Shown here: positions 1 through 12,540 of the stretch, piece by piece
How the letters are laid out: each line of letters starts with the position of its first letter
Position numbering within the stretch: the stretch's first letter is position 1
NCBI RefSeq assembly: GCF_032854445.1
Contig: NC_088301.1
Coordinates: 5,814,044-5,878,043, forward strand
DNA length: 64,000 nt
Direction: 5' to 3'
Source: Liolophura sinensis
Lineage: Eukaryota; Mollusca; Polyplacophora; Chitonida; Chitonidae
The notes under the pieces: model-generated
Database searches by the model: none
Told to the model about the DNA's origin: nothing
What the model saw: only the letters and a program-made list of their open reading frames with translations
Position numbers and translations under genes: made by a program

Positions 1-339
1 TAGAGGCTCCAACAAATGGTATTCAAGCGGCTCAAATTCAAAAAAAAAGACCAACGGCAGTGATGGTGTCAGATGTTATCTACCCACAACGTGTCACCAA
101 CACTGAATCACCTCCACCGAATTCCCCATCCTCAAAAGCTGTGCTATGGGGTGTTAGAAGCAAGAGATAACTTCTAGACCCCACCATCAATCATGTGGTT
201 TAAGTGATCACTGTAGTCGAAGTAAAATGAGAAGAACATTTGAATTTATAAATGATTCAACTACCAGACATTAACATTGCTGTACAGGTATGTCTGTGCC
301 AGAGTTGTTATAGTTCCCAGAGTAGCCGTGGTAGGTCTG

Positions 340-2115
340 GACGTCTTACCTACATGGACATTGCAGCCCCGCCCAGTTCTGTCAGACATAAGTATTCTTA
401 CTGAGATGTCCATGGCAGCCCAACCCGGATCTGTCAATTGTGAGCGTTCTTACCAAAATGAACATGGCAACCCCGCCCAAGACTGGCAGACGTGAGTGTT
501 CTTACCGAGACAGACATGACCGCCTGGTCCAGCTCTGTCAGACGTGAGCGTTCTTACCTAGATGGACATAATAGCCCCGCCCAGTTCTGTCACACATTAG
601 CGATCTTACTGCAATGGTAATGGCACTCCCGCCCAGCTGTGTCACACATGAGTATTCTTACCGCAATGGTCAAGGGAGTTCAGCCCCCTTATGTCACACA
701 TGAGTATTCTTACCGCAATGGTCAAGGGAGTTCAGCCAAGTTCTGTCACACATGAGTATCCTTACCGCAATGGTCAAGGGAGTTCAGCCCAGTTCTGTCA
801 CACATGAGTATCCTTACCGCAATGGTCAAGGCAGTCAAGCCCAGTTCTGTCACACATGAGTATTCTTACCGCAATGGTCAAGGGAGTTCAGCCAAGTTCT
901 GTCACACATGAGTATTCTTACTGCAATGGTCAAGGCAGTCCAGCCCAGTTCTGCCACACAGGAGTATCCTTACCGCAATGGTCAAGGCAGTCCAGCCCAG
1001 TTCTGTCACACAGGAGTATCCTTACCGCAATGGTCAAGGGAGTTCAGCCAAGTTCTGTCACACATGAGTATTCTTACCGCAATGGTCAAGGCAGTCAAGC
1101 CCAGTTCTGTCACACATGAGTATTCTTACCGCAATGGTCAAGGGAGTTCAGCCAAGTTCTGTCACACATGAGTATTCTTACCGCAATGGTCAAGGCAGTC
1201 CAGCAAAGTTCTGCCTCACATGGGTATTCTTACTGCAATGGTAATGGCACTCCCGCCCAGCTGTGTCACACATGAGTATCCTTACCGCAATGGTCAAGGC
1301 AGCACAGCCCAGTTCTGTCACACATGAGTATTCTTACCGCAATGGTCAAGGCAGTCCAGCCCAGTTCTGTCACACATGAGTATCCTTACCGCAATGGTCA
1401 AGGGAGTTCAGTCCAGTTCCGTCACACATGAGTTTCTTACCGCAATGGCCAAGGCAGTCCAGCCCAGTTCTGTCACACATGAGTATCCTTACCGATGACA
1501 GACATCAGTGTTCCTACCGCAATGGTCATGGCGGCCTCGCCCACATATGGCACATATTAGTGTTCCTACCGCAATGGTCATGCCAATCCCACCCAGCTCT
1601 GTCAGATATCGGTGTTCTTACAGTAATGGTCATGGCAGTCCCGCCCAACTCTGTCAGACATGAGTGTTCCTACTGCAATAGTCATAGCAGTTCCGCCCAA
1701 CTCTGTCAGACATCAATGTTCTTACCGTAATGGTCATGGCACCTCCGCCCAGCTCCGTCAGACATGAGTGTTCTTAGCGCAATGGTCATTGCATTCTCGC
1801 ACAGCTCTGTCAGACATAAGTGTTTTTACAGCAATGGTCATGGAACTCCCGCCTATCTCTGTCAAACATGAGTGTTCTTACTGTTATGTTCATGGCAGTT
1901 CCACCCAGCTCTGTCAGACATCAGTGTGCTTATCGCAATGGTCATGGCACCTCCGCCCAGCTTCGTCAGACATGAGTGTTCTTAGCGCAATAATCTTGGT
2001 ATTTATGCACAGCTCTGTCAGACATAAGTGTTCTTACCGCAATGGTCATAGCACCCCGCCCAGCTCTGTCAGACATGAGTGTTCTTACCGCAATTGCCAT
2101 GGCAGCCCCTGCGAA
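340..2115. repeat. 52-bp minisatellite, about 34 units
   Basis: Head-to-tail units of about 52 bp built around GAGTATTCTTACCGCAATGG and a TCTGTCACACAT junction. Variant blocks: an outer left group (GTCAGACGTGAGYGTTCTTACC), a homogeneous centre at about 600-1490, and a right group with GTCATGGC and GTCAGACAT. Since 52 is not a multiple of three, the short ORFs here rotate frames and are not genes. Confidence 0.95.
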
Positions 2116-2739
2116 CTCTACCCGGCTGAGATGACCGCAGAAGATCAAACTTGTTGATCCAAATATGTTCAGAAGCAATGTTGTCGATACCTGGGGAGAG
2201 ACGATGTATACTCTGTTTAAACTCTGTGTATGTTGTTTACAGGGGGGTGGGGGCGGTGCGTTGTCAGCTTGTCAAATACATGAAGCAATGCAAATTTTTT
2301 CTGGCCCAACCTCTCATTTATATCTTTGTTACTCTTGAAAAGGAGAAAAATAATTTTCGCCTGATTTTATTGTAGCAATACAATCAATCGCTTTCACAAT
2401 CTTTAACAGCTACATCCAAGCTCACTTATGTATAGAATGTATTTATATCAAAATGTATGCCTGGGTAAAAGTAAAGAGTCGTGTTCACTTGTTCTAGATT
2501 ATTAGTAGACAACCAACTATTAACACGGAAATACCCACCGTTGGCCAAGCTATTTTCCAGAGATGCTTAAACTCTTTTTTGAACCCTGATGGAAATAGGT
2601 AGCTGGATAGCCAGTTCGAACGTGAACGGGTTTCCTCTGAAGAACATTAAGCGGAAATCAAGATAATTTTCATTTAATACTTTAGGGCCTACTGGTTGAT
2701 TAATTTCAGCGATGTAACATTAAAATTACGACGAATATG

Positions 2740-3610
2740 TCAAATTCAACATCATTGTGAGGTGCATGGTTACGATTTCGGACACCCGCGTAGTTGGTGG
2801 CGGGCCGGGGTGGGTGGGTGGGGGTAGAGGAGTGGCATTAGCTCTGGACCTATTTGATGTATACGGTGAAGCCAACTATGCTCCAAAAGTCACAAAAATA
2901 CTTCAGTCTTTCTATCTAGATGTCTATTACAAGCTTAAATACTGACTATTTACAAATACAGTTTCATAGTTGCATTCCATGAATTCATGAATTCATTTTT
3001 GTGGGAAGAATTTTGGGTAGCCTTGTGGCTATTGGGGGGATGAGCTTTATAGTCGTGGACGTCTCTGGTATTGCGTAGGAAATGAGGCATATGTCATGTT
3101 TAATGTTAATGAGGAAAGTGTGGTTTACCATGTTTGACAGCCGCGTGGTTATTGGGCGATATGCTTAGGTGAGGATATCCTTGCTATGGTGTAGGAAATA
3201 ACACATGCGTCAAGGTGAATGTTTATGTGAAACCATGTTTATGAGTTCGGACAGCCACGTGGTTGGTGCAGAAAAGGCTGTAATAGGTGTGGACATCCTT
3301 GGTATAGTGTAGGAAATAACATCTGTGTCAAAGTCAATGTTTATGTGGGAAGCATGGTTACGAGTCGCGTGGTTATCGCTTAGGGGAGGACATCCCTGGA
3401 TCAACGTCAGTGTTTATGTAAAAGTATGGTTATGATTTTGGAAAGTTTACTGAGGGATAAGCTTGGCTGAGGACATCCTTTATATGGTGTAAGCAATAGC
3501 ATGTGCGTCAGGGTCAACGTTTATGTGGGAAGCATGCTTACGATTTTGGACAGCCGCGCGTTGATTGAGGGATAAGCTTAGGTGATGACGTCCATGGTAT
3601 GTTAGATATT
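2740..3610. repeat. Degenerate tandem repeat, period about 115 bp
   Basis: About seven diverged units share CATGGTTACGATTTNGGACA, GCCGCGTGGTTATT, GGACATCCTTGGTAT and TGTAGGAAATAACA in the same order, with clear copies of the last word at 3070, 3187, 3303 and 3485. Confidence 0.8.
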
Positions 3611-4296
3611 CTGAGCTGTGTTTATGTTTTCCGGACATTGAAGTTTGGTACAATGAAATTCGTTATGCTTCAATGTTCTTTAGAAATCTGGATAGATCAA
3701 CACAAGGGCAGGTAATACAATCGAATAGAGAGTGTAGTTTTGACAGCGTTCATTATTTACATCACCTGCATAACTTGTTATCTGTCTGACTGACATCTGA
3801 TAAAGCCTTGTAACCCCCGATATTACCCTCAAATCTGAAGACTGAATAGCTTATTTCCATACCTCCTTGCTAGAACACACCACAAACAAAACCTATGGAG
3901 CACAAAATATGTCGTGTTTATGGATCTTTATTGTGAAATTCTAAATAATCTCATGGTGGGATTTTGTGGAAAACTAACACCAATAAATTTTAGCCCTTGG
4001 CCAGTTGGCAACCATCGCTATGCAGCACGCTATTGTCAAAACTACATTTAACTACCTACAGATTTCTGAGGCGGAAAAGCAGTTCATCAGCACACAATAA
4101 CTTACATTAAGGTTCTTCGCACTGAAAATAAATGAAAAGAAAATCAGTTCCCGAAACATTTTAAATAGTTTTGAAAGTTTTTCCCCCCAATTCAATGTTG
4201 CACTGAAATACTTTAGTCGCATGGAACATTTCAATGGGTTAAAGGAATATTTCGATGGTGTTCAAGCACAATGGAGTCACAGTATGTCCACTATCT

Positions 4297-4372
4297 ATTT
4301 TATTTATATATTTATCTGATTGGTGTTTTATGTCGTACTAAAGAATATTTCACTTTTACGACGGCGGCATTT
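4297..4372 (-). mobile_element. SINE fragment (tail part)
   Basis: ATTTATT, GATTGGTGTTTTATGTCGTAC, AAGAATATTTCAC and ACGACGGCGGC: the 3' part of the SINE, read in reverse. Confidence 0.8.
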
Positions 4373-5849
4373 ATGTATTTTAATCAATATAAGGATAACA
4401 GGTGCAGCTAATAACACTCGTACACAATAACTTACCTTTTCCTATTGATCCATAGGTTTTAGCGGCTTCGCGATCCATTGCTTTTGACTTCCATGTAAAC
4501 TTGTTGGTATCGTATCCAGATGTCATGCGAGCCGGAACATGGCTTTTCATTGGCGTTAGGTTATATCACCCCTTAGCAGACACACGTATACGTGAACGAG
4601 TCAATCCGGAACTGTTGCAAGCTCCTGCCGTGTTAATTTAACCTTAAATTTGTCAATTATGTATTTTCGCCTGAGGGCATCAGCAACCGATAGACTTGAT
4701 GAAACAGATAAAATAGCTCACACAGCTCGCAACTGTGTATCCCTATGACAAAGCTCCCACTACAGAATAGAGGATTTAATCAATAGTATATAATTCAGAA
4801 GTTGCCGTCAAAGTAACAGTCCTGTTAGCCAATTGCCTGAGAATTTGTGGGTAAATTGATTTAGTCATTTCTATTAGTGAAGACAACTAAACGTAAAAGA
4901 TACACAATAGTTACAAGGTGGAATTTGCGTAACACAAAATGGCAATGTAGAATCAAAAGAATCGCAATTACCTGCCTTGCTCGTGCTCTGGATCGTGCCT
5001 TTCTCTACTGCATGTGCATTGGTAAAACCTAGTGTCAGATCCTACTGTCAAATAGTAAACTCTGTATAGATCAGTGTAAAATATCTCACACATATTATAA
5101 TTGTCGTATGTAAACTCAGACGCCGAAGTTGACTGTATAAGCAATGACCCATAATCTCTATTAGATATGCGGTTAGGCGTTATTCGATATGTTATAATGT
5201 ATGCATTTTTTCACAATTCTGTTCCCGGACTTAAATGTAGTACTGGTATTTACAAAAATACACAAACAATCATTTTTACCACTTACATGTACCATTTTTT
5301 TCACTAATATACGCTGTTCAAGTCAACGTTGTATATATTTTATATATGGGTAACAGTATATCAAATTTATGAAGCGAGTAGTGTAATTTGTATTTGTTCT
5401 GAGCTTTTGATTAGGAAATATGCATCCCGAGTTTATAAAGGGTCACGGACTGCATATCATAATTTTTGTTATACGGTTTTGGCGGCTGAAAGATAAGATA
5501 ACGTGTGATTATTTCGCCAAGTATGTAAGTGAGATGTGTACATGTCGATATACTCGCATATTTCTGATAGGTTTAGGACCGAACCAAATATTTCACTTAA
5601 AGCAATCATAAAGTCAGCCACTACATGTGAACTAATTCCCAAAGTATAGGTTTTCTAAAAATATTTTAAAAACTATACTACGCTTATCAACAGATTGGAC
5701 AGAAAATGAACACGACGCCATTTTGTCACGTTTTAGATACCCTAACGTGACGTCACAAAACAGCTCTCCTGTACCATCTTTACAAACAATGTTCTTGATC
5801 GGGCAAGAAAATGAGACACATACAAAAACGTCTAACCCCATGCTCAATA

Positions 5850-6092
5850 TTATTTATTTATTTTATTCGCGTTTTACGCCGTACTCAAGAATATTTCGAC
5901 GGAGGCCAGCGTTATGGTGGGTGAAAACCGGGCAGAGCACATGGGAAACCCACCACCATCCGCAGGTTTCTGCCAGACCTTCCCTCCTACGACCGTAGAC
6001 GAAGCCAGCATGAACTGAACTTTAACTCACAGCGACCACATTGGTGAGAGACTTCTGGGTCATTATGCTACGCTAGCGCGCTAACCAACATT
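5850..6092 (-). mobile_element. SINE, nearly complete
   Basis: From the ATTTATTT tail through CCATCCGCAGGTTTCTGCCAGAC to GCTAGCGCGCTAACCAAC (tRNA-like A-box side). A short deletion follows AAGAATATTTC. Confidence 0.85.
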
Positions 6093-6634
6093 CATGCACT
6101 GTCCAACGCCGGATTTTAATCAGCATTTCCGGTTGTCTTTGTTGAGGGCCCACGGAAACCGAACTAACAGGTTACTTCAGATAAAATCTCTAGCTTTGTA
6201 TGAGTATGAAATAGCATAGATTGAAGAAAATACAAACATCTCATTATACATGCAGCTTTTCCGTTATGTTTTATTAGCTAAAAATGTACAAGTGGCGAAG
6301 AACAGGATAATAGCCATATAACAGTCATTCGGAAATGAATGTCATTAAATTGCACACCCGCCCTATTGCAAATTAAACCATCAATGTTTTTTTTTAAATT
6401 TAAAAAGCGTGGCGTACTCAGTCCCCGTTCTCTTCAAAAGGTCTGTGTTCTTTACGTGGCGTACATATTGCCATATATACAAGCTGTTCCAAATACCAAA
6501 TGACGATTTTGTGCGGGAGCTGGAGCCGAGTCTGGTGTCTACACCAGGAAAGCTAGATGATTAATGTTTTTGTTTCTAAACATTTGTTTGTACCGCTCGT
6601 CAATAGCACTCCAAAAGCTAGTCCGTTCAAGTAA

Positions 6635-6740
6635 CATAATACAATTTCAATTGACAAAATACTGTTTCAGTTGACAAAATACTGTTTCAAATCACAAAAA
6701 TGTTTCTATTAACAAAATAATGTTTCAGTTCACAAAATAC
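6635..6740. repeat. Short tandem repeat, unit about 21 bp
   Basis: About five diverged copies of TGACAAAATACTGTTTCAGT. Confidence 0.75.
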
Positions 6741-6867
6741 CATGTTTTCCGAATGATGACAAAACAGATCGTGCGTTGCTACGAACTAGTACCTTATATA
6801 TAAAAGACTTGTTTCCTTATGACAACAGGATACTTTTGTTGGTGTATTGGTGTTTTATGTTCTCCAT

Positions 6868-7735
6868 TACATAGGATTGTGTTGTCCATAACATAGTATT
6901 GCGTGTCCATTACATAAGATTATGTTCTCCATTACATAAGATTGTGTTGTCCATAACATACCATTGTGTTGTCCATAGCACAGTGTTGTTTTGTCCCTAA
7001 CACAACATTGTGCTGTCCATAGCATAGCATTGTCTTGTCCATAACATAGTATTGTGTTGTTCATAACATAGCATTGCGTGGTCTATAACATAGCATTGTG
7101 TTGTCTATAACATTGTGTTGTCCATAACATAGTGTTGTGTTGTCCATAACATAATGTTGTGTTGTCCATAACATAGTGTTGTGTTGTCCATAACATAGTG
7201 TTGTGTTATCCATAACATAATGTTGTGTTGTCCATAACATAGTATTGTGTTGTCCATAACATAGTGTTGTGTTGTCCATAACATAATGTTGTGTTGTCCA
7301 TAACATAGTGTTGTCCATAACATAGTGTTGTCCATAACATAGTGTTGTGTTGTCCATATCATAGCATTGTGCTGTCCATAACATAGCATTGCTTTGTCCC
7401 TATTATAGCATTGTGTTGTCTATAACGTAGTATTGTGTTGTAAAAGCTTAGTGTTGTTTTGTCTAAAACATAACATTGTGTTGTCCATAACATAGCGTTC
7501 TGTTGTCCTCGACATAGCATAGTGTTGTCCACAACATAGTATTGTGTTGTCCACAGCATAGTGTTGTTTTGTCTATAGCATAATATTGTGTTGTCCATAA
7601 CATAGCGTTCTTTTGTCCACAACATAGTATTGTGTTGTCCAAAGCATAGTGTTGTTTTGTCTATAGCATAGTGCTGTTTTGTCTATAACATAGTATTGTT
7701 TTGTCTATAACATAGGATTGTCTTGTCCATGACCT
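6868..7735. repeat. 22-bp minisatellite with 17-bp variants
   Basis: About 38 units of TGTCCATAACATAGTGTTGT plus two bases; some units lack five bases and are 17 bp long. The cleanest part is 7100-7370. Minus-strand ORFs of 65-107 residues (for example 7061-7384) are translations of this repeat and not credible genes. Confidence 0.95.
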
Positions 7736-7981
7736 AGGCGAATCGACAAATCCACCAAACCAGTTCCTGCAGATGAATTTGCAAGCATTTAAAAATGCTC
7801 ACAGTGTAGATCATTTATTACGAATGTTGACTGGACGAATAATCTGAAACTATACAACATAATAAATTCATTTGTTTCAATAGTTTTGCATGTTAGTTAT
7901 AGGCATAGCAGCCACTGAAATGAACAGAAACTAAAAGGAACGTGGAAATGTATAGAATTAGACTAAAAAAAATTTAAAAAA

Positions 7982-8195
7982 AAATTAGTCTGTTTAATAT
8001 AACAGAAAACCTGTTGTCTGAGTAAGGCTAGAATGTATTCTGTTATTATAACTTAATATTGTGTCACATTCAACATAATTATCTGTTGGTCTGATAGGAT
8101 GGTTATGCTAAATTAATAGAATAATCTGCTGCAATAACAGAATACATTTCAGTCTTACTCAGATAACACGCTTTCTGTTTAACAGCTTAATTTGT
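7982..8195. mobile_element. Small fold-back (MITE-like) element
   Basis: Inverted arms of about 47 bp at 8001-8047 and 8133-8179 pair with few mismatches (shared core TGTATTCTGTTATT and CTGAGTAAG), with weaker pairing outside. The centre is about 85 bp with no ORF. Confidence 0.7.
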
Positions 8196-8689
8196 TAGTG
8201 TCACTGTAGGTCCTGTCTTCTAATATACTTATCCTTCATGATATGCTGCCACTTGTTGAATGTTGGATATATGTTCTCAAAATGTCTTTGGTGTTTCACA
8301 GATTTTCAGCAAGACTTCCAGCTGGTGTAAAATAGTGAAATCGCACCTGTCGCTTGGCGCATTGGTGGTATTAAAAAGTACCCATATACAGTGTCCTCTG
8401 GGAACACAGATCCAAATACAGATAGTAAGGATTGACCTCTATTCATATACGTCAGCTTAATAATTCATAGTCCTAAGCTTTTTTTATTTTACCAATATTA
8501 GCATTTTAATTTTCAATATTTTTAACAATTTTTTTTTCAATCACAGCTTGCTGCTGTTAGGATATTTTTTAACCAAGAGTGACTTGGAAACTCCGTATTA
8601 CTAAACCTGAAAGTTAATTAGAAAACTAAATGAAGTATTCAGAAAGGAAATCACTAATACATATACATATATTTATTTATTTATTTATC

Positions 8690-8965
8690 TAGTTGTCTAT
8701 TTATTTATTTATTTGATTGGTGTTTTACGCCGTACTCAAGAATATATCTCACTTATACGACGGCGACAAGCAATATTTTGGGAGGAAACCGGGCAGAACC
8801 CGGAGGAAATCCACGACCATCTGCAGGCTGCTACCAGACCTTCCCACTTACGGCCGGAGAGGAAGTCAGCCTGATCTGGATTGAACTCACAGCGACCGCA
8901 ATGGTGAGAAGCTCCTTGGTCATTACGCTGCGCTAGCGCGCTAAGCAACTGAGCCACGGAGGCCC
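8690..8965 (-). mobile_element. SINE, full length
   Basis: The most complete copy. On the minus strand it starts GGCCTCCGTGGCTCAGTTGC (tRNA-like, A box), has GAGTTCAATCC (B box), the central GGTTTCCTCCC part, and ends GTACGGCGTAAAACACCAAT then (AAAT)n. The reader can use it as the reference copy. Confidence 0.92.
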
Positions 8966-10895
8966 ACACACTAATATATAGTGTCCAGGATAATTTTCAC
9001 ATGTAATAACCGTAGAATCCCTTCTTTATGAAATAAATTAAAATAGCTAATTAAACTTTTTACCACAAATAAACATTTTTTTTAACCTAGGTCACTGATT
9101 GTATCATTTTTTATTACATCACTGAAACAATATGATGATAAATCAATGATAGCATTCGTTCATTCATATTTAACTGTAAGCAGCATGTTTTGGTGATAGA
9201 GAGTTTACATTTCGTGCAGTGTTTTACAAATGACTAAATTGAATAAATCAATTATAGCTATAGTGGCCATATATTGATCTCGTGTGTATTAGTCCGTTTT
9301 CGATATAGTTTCTCTTCGGCCTTTAGTTGAACCCGAATATAACAGACGTGTAACCGTGTGCGAGACACACGCTGCAGGCATCTAGGATTTTCAGTCTAAT
9401 TTTGTGGATAACAGAGGTCTACCAAGACGGTAAAATATTATTATGAATTTTTTGATACTCATGATTAACGAAGTACTGCTTTACAATATTTCTTTGTAGA
9501 TAAATTCACTGCTATCAATGAATGTTCTTATGATATTTGTGTGTCAATGTTAAACGTGGAAATGTACTCTGACAGTGATAGTTACAAGGGAAGGGAGATA
9601 ACTCCATGATAATTGGAGCGCAGCGTGCAGGTTAATTTTAAAACATATCTTCTTTCTTGCTTTCAGCCAATCTGACACGGATACTGATTTGAATATTGAT
9701 ACAGAAACTACTGATTCGTATTGGAATGTGGTCGAAGATAAAAGGATGGTTTAAATATATATCACTGGGCACCAACATAAAGGTTACCAGTATCTATATC
9801 AGCAGTGGCGTGTAACCCCGTAGTGGAGCAAATAGCCTCATCACACATTTTGCAGCCAAATCAACTTATATTTGACAGTACCTGTAGCGGCAACGTTCGG
9901 CTTCATATACAGTTACCGTTCAAGTTCAGCGCACAAGGACTTCTAGCCCCATGCTTTCATCAACTCCATACTAGTATTATTTGTACAGATCCTGTTCAGT
10001 GACTGTCACAATAATTCGTGTTGTTCTGGACTAACCATTTAAATTCGATATGTGCATTTAACGTCGCAAACCTTGCGTGAATGAGTGCTTTGTAAGTTCC
10101 TTCAAGCAGGTGTTGCCGAGGATAAGCATGTATAGGTCTTTGAGAATATATAACCATAAGGTACAGAGTGTGAAAGCCTATAGCAGCCTTTCTGGCAGCA
10201 AAGTGATTTGATGGAAAATCCTCCATAGGGAAAAGAAATTAAGAGGAATTTTGACTAAACATTGAAATATTCAGGGTAGTGCTTTGAGTCCTAACTGCTA
10301 CTAACTGGTGGGGCGCTGTCTTAAAAACATGTAGAAATTTTTTAAGCCTAGCTTTTGTGTTTTCTTTGAAAAATAATTATAAGTTCGAAAGGTAATTTTT
10401 GTCTGATTGGTTACGTGCAATTAGGTTTGTTGGACAAACTTCACTCACGCAAATAAATCTAACATTTGACCTGATGAAGTATTAACTCTAACCATGTCTA
10501 TGTATATAAATGAATGATGCACGTTTTCAAATTTCCAATCAACAAAGACCGAAAATAATAAACGATAAATTGCTGGCGATAACTTTTATTTCCAAGATTT
10601 GTCAAGAGCAGTCCCACATTATCGCGGTAATCTTTGTTGATTTCTTACCGTAGTTTTCATTTATGAATGATCATTTACGTGTAACACACATACTAGACCG
10701 CAACAGTGCCGAAAATACCACAGACCATAAAGACGATAGCCAAAACCAGTCCAACATCGACGAATGCTCTAAAATAGTATCACAGTAAACATTACCGTGA
10801 TATTTACGGTATCAAGGTCGTCATTTATTAGGCTGGTGTTTATTGAAGAGCTTAGGTGTTTTGTACTTTTTAGATCCATGGGTGGAAGGAGAGGT

Positions 10896-10975
10896 TTATG
10901 TGATTGGTGTTTACGCCGCATTCAAAGAATATCTCACTTATTGGCGGTCAGCGTTATGGTGGGACGACCATTTGC
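10896..10975 (-). mobile_element. SINE fragment
   Basis: Tail end only: GATTGGTGTTTACGCCGC through GGTCAGCGTTATGGTGGGA. Confidence 0.8.
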
Positions 10976-11160
10976 AAGCAGAGAGAACTAGATTCATACG
11001 CAATATCATGCTGTGCCTTGTTTGACAAACACGTGACGGTTGGCAAACTTAGTAGCCATCATCTCGATCGTTGAGGGCGTCGCCTTCCATGTCCATCTCC
11101 ATGCCCACTCACACACACAAACACCCCTCTGTTCTCACTATCCTCCCTGGTCCGACCATT

Positions 11161-11484
11161 TATATGCGTAAATGACATCAGGTCATTAACACTAAACTAC
11201 CCCGATCATCATAGGTGTAAATGGCATCAGGTCATTAACACTAAACTACCCCTATCATTATATGTGTAAACGACATCAGGTCATTAACACTAAACTACCC
11301 CGATCATTATAGGTGTAAATGGCATCAGGTCATTAACACTAAACTACCCCTATCATTATATGGGTAAATGACATCAGGTCATTAACACTAAACTACCCCG
11401 ATCATTATAGGTGTAAATGGCATCAGGTCATTAACACTAAACTACCCCTATCATTATATGTGTAAACGACATCAGGTCATTATG
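11161..11484. repeat. 49-bp minisatellite with alternating A/B units
   Basis: CATCAGGTCATTAACACTAA starts at 11225, 11274, 11323, 11372 and 11421, with partial copies at 11176 and 11470, exactly 49 bp apart. Odd units carry CCCCGATCAT, even units CCCCTATCAT, so the real period is 98 bp. Confidence 0.95.
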
Positions 11485-11529
11485 CCATTTAGAGATTAAT
11501 AAATTGTGCAGATTTTCAATGTTCTGCGT

Positions 11530-11738
11530 AAATTTATCGTACTCAAGAATACTTCATGTATACGACGGCGGCTAGGGGAAACCCAAGACCATCCGCAGGC
11601 TGCTGCCAAGCCTTCCCACGCACAGCCGGGAGGGAAGCCAGCATCAGCTGGACTTGAACTCAGAGCGACCGCATTGGTGAGAGGCTCCTGGGTCATTGCG
11701 CGGTGTTGGCGTGCTAACCACCTCGACCACAGAGGTTC
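11530..11738 (-). mobile_element. SINE, tail-truncated
   Basis: Begins inside the tail (TACTCAAGAATAC) and reaches the tRNA-like head (CTAACCACCTCGACCACAGAGG, reversed). It lies just beyond the 49-bp minisatellite. Confidence 0.85.
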
Positions 11739-12384
11739 TTCCCATATTTTCTCTTCTCTACTATTTCGTTTATAATTTCCTGATAACTTCATCCTTCTCA
11801 TTTACTTCTGCTCCTTATTCCTACTAATTTAATTACAATTGTATAAAATTTTGTAAGGGGAGAGCCATATCAGTTGTAGAGCTTGCAAAACAACCCGTTT
11901 GCTCTACTTGAGGAAGACATTTTCGAGGCTTCCTCAGTAGAGCGCTGATGTTGTGCCGCAAACAGACGGTCCCTCCGTGCAGTTTGATACATATGTAACT
12001 GCAAAGCAAACTCAAAACACAATTCTTTGAGTCAGGTTGAAGAATTTTTTTTGCTGGGTTTTCAATTTGTGTATTCCAAACGATGTATAACGGCTTTGTG
12101 CTAATTCGCAGTACCAATTCGTAAGCGGCAGTGGAGAAAATGATAATATTTATGCTAATTGTCAGTTTGCGATGTGAACAACTCCTGTCCAAGCATCACC
12201 GTTACACCGTCAGATGAGCTTGGACTCCCAGATTGGTTGGCCCTGAACAAGTTGATCGAAACAATTTGGTCAAAAGCTGGGACTATAATAGGCTAGTCAC
12301 AACGACTTTCGACCACAATTCTTATGGTAAAGAGTGTGTACTGATCGAACAAATTCTCTCACATAGATTTTACCTATGTAGTTT

Positions 12385-12512
12385 GTCTATGTCCTTGTCT
12401 TTGGTTGTATCCTTGCTATTGTTCTTGTTCTTGATTATTTCCTCGCTTTTGTTCTTGTCCTTGATTATATCCTTGTTATTGTCCTTGTCCTTGATTATAT
12501 CCTTGCTATTTA
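12385..12512. repeat. 30-bp tandem repeat
   Basis: About four copies of TCCTTGATTATATCCTTGYT plus ten bases. The 102-residue ORF across it is an artefact of the repeat. Confidence 0.8.
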
Positions 12513-12540
12513 TGGTATATGTTGTTTACTTGTGTATGTG

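Larger units (their letters stand above)
3611..6634. other. Non-coding stretch without a supported gene
   Basis: AT-rich sequence with two SINE fragments (listed separately). Only short open frames without splice context or recognisable motifs are present. Confidence 0.5.

Noticed and set aside
340-2115. CRISPR-like array of direct repeats
   Set aside because: Units are contiguous with no unique spacers, the genome is eukaryotic, and no cas genes exist. The same holds for the arrays at 6868, 11161 and 44225.
856-2157. Several plus-strand ORFs of 87-129 residues
   Set aside because: All follow the 52-bp repeat in rotating frames; the repeat length is not a multiple of three.
7061-7384. 107-residue minus-strand ORF
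   Set aside because: It is a translation of the 22-bp minisatellite, with no start context, splice sites or domain.
8900-8965. Functional tRNA gene
   Set aside because: The A- and B-box sequence is the head of a dispersed SINE and does not form a complete cloverleaf acceptor stem here.
11496-11801. Overlapping 89- and 101-residue ORFs
   Set aside because: Both are readings through a SINE copy, as are similar ORFs at 8736, 14706 and 54896.
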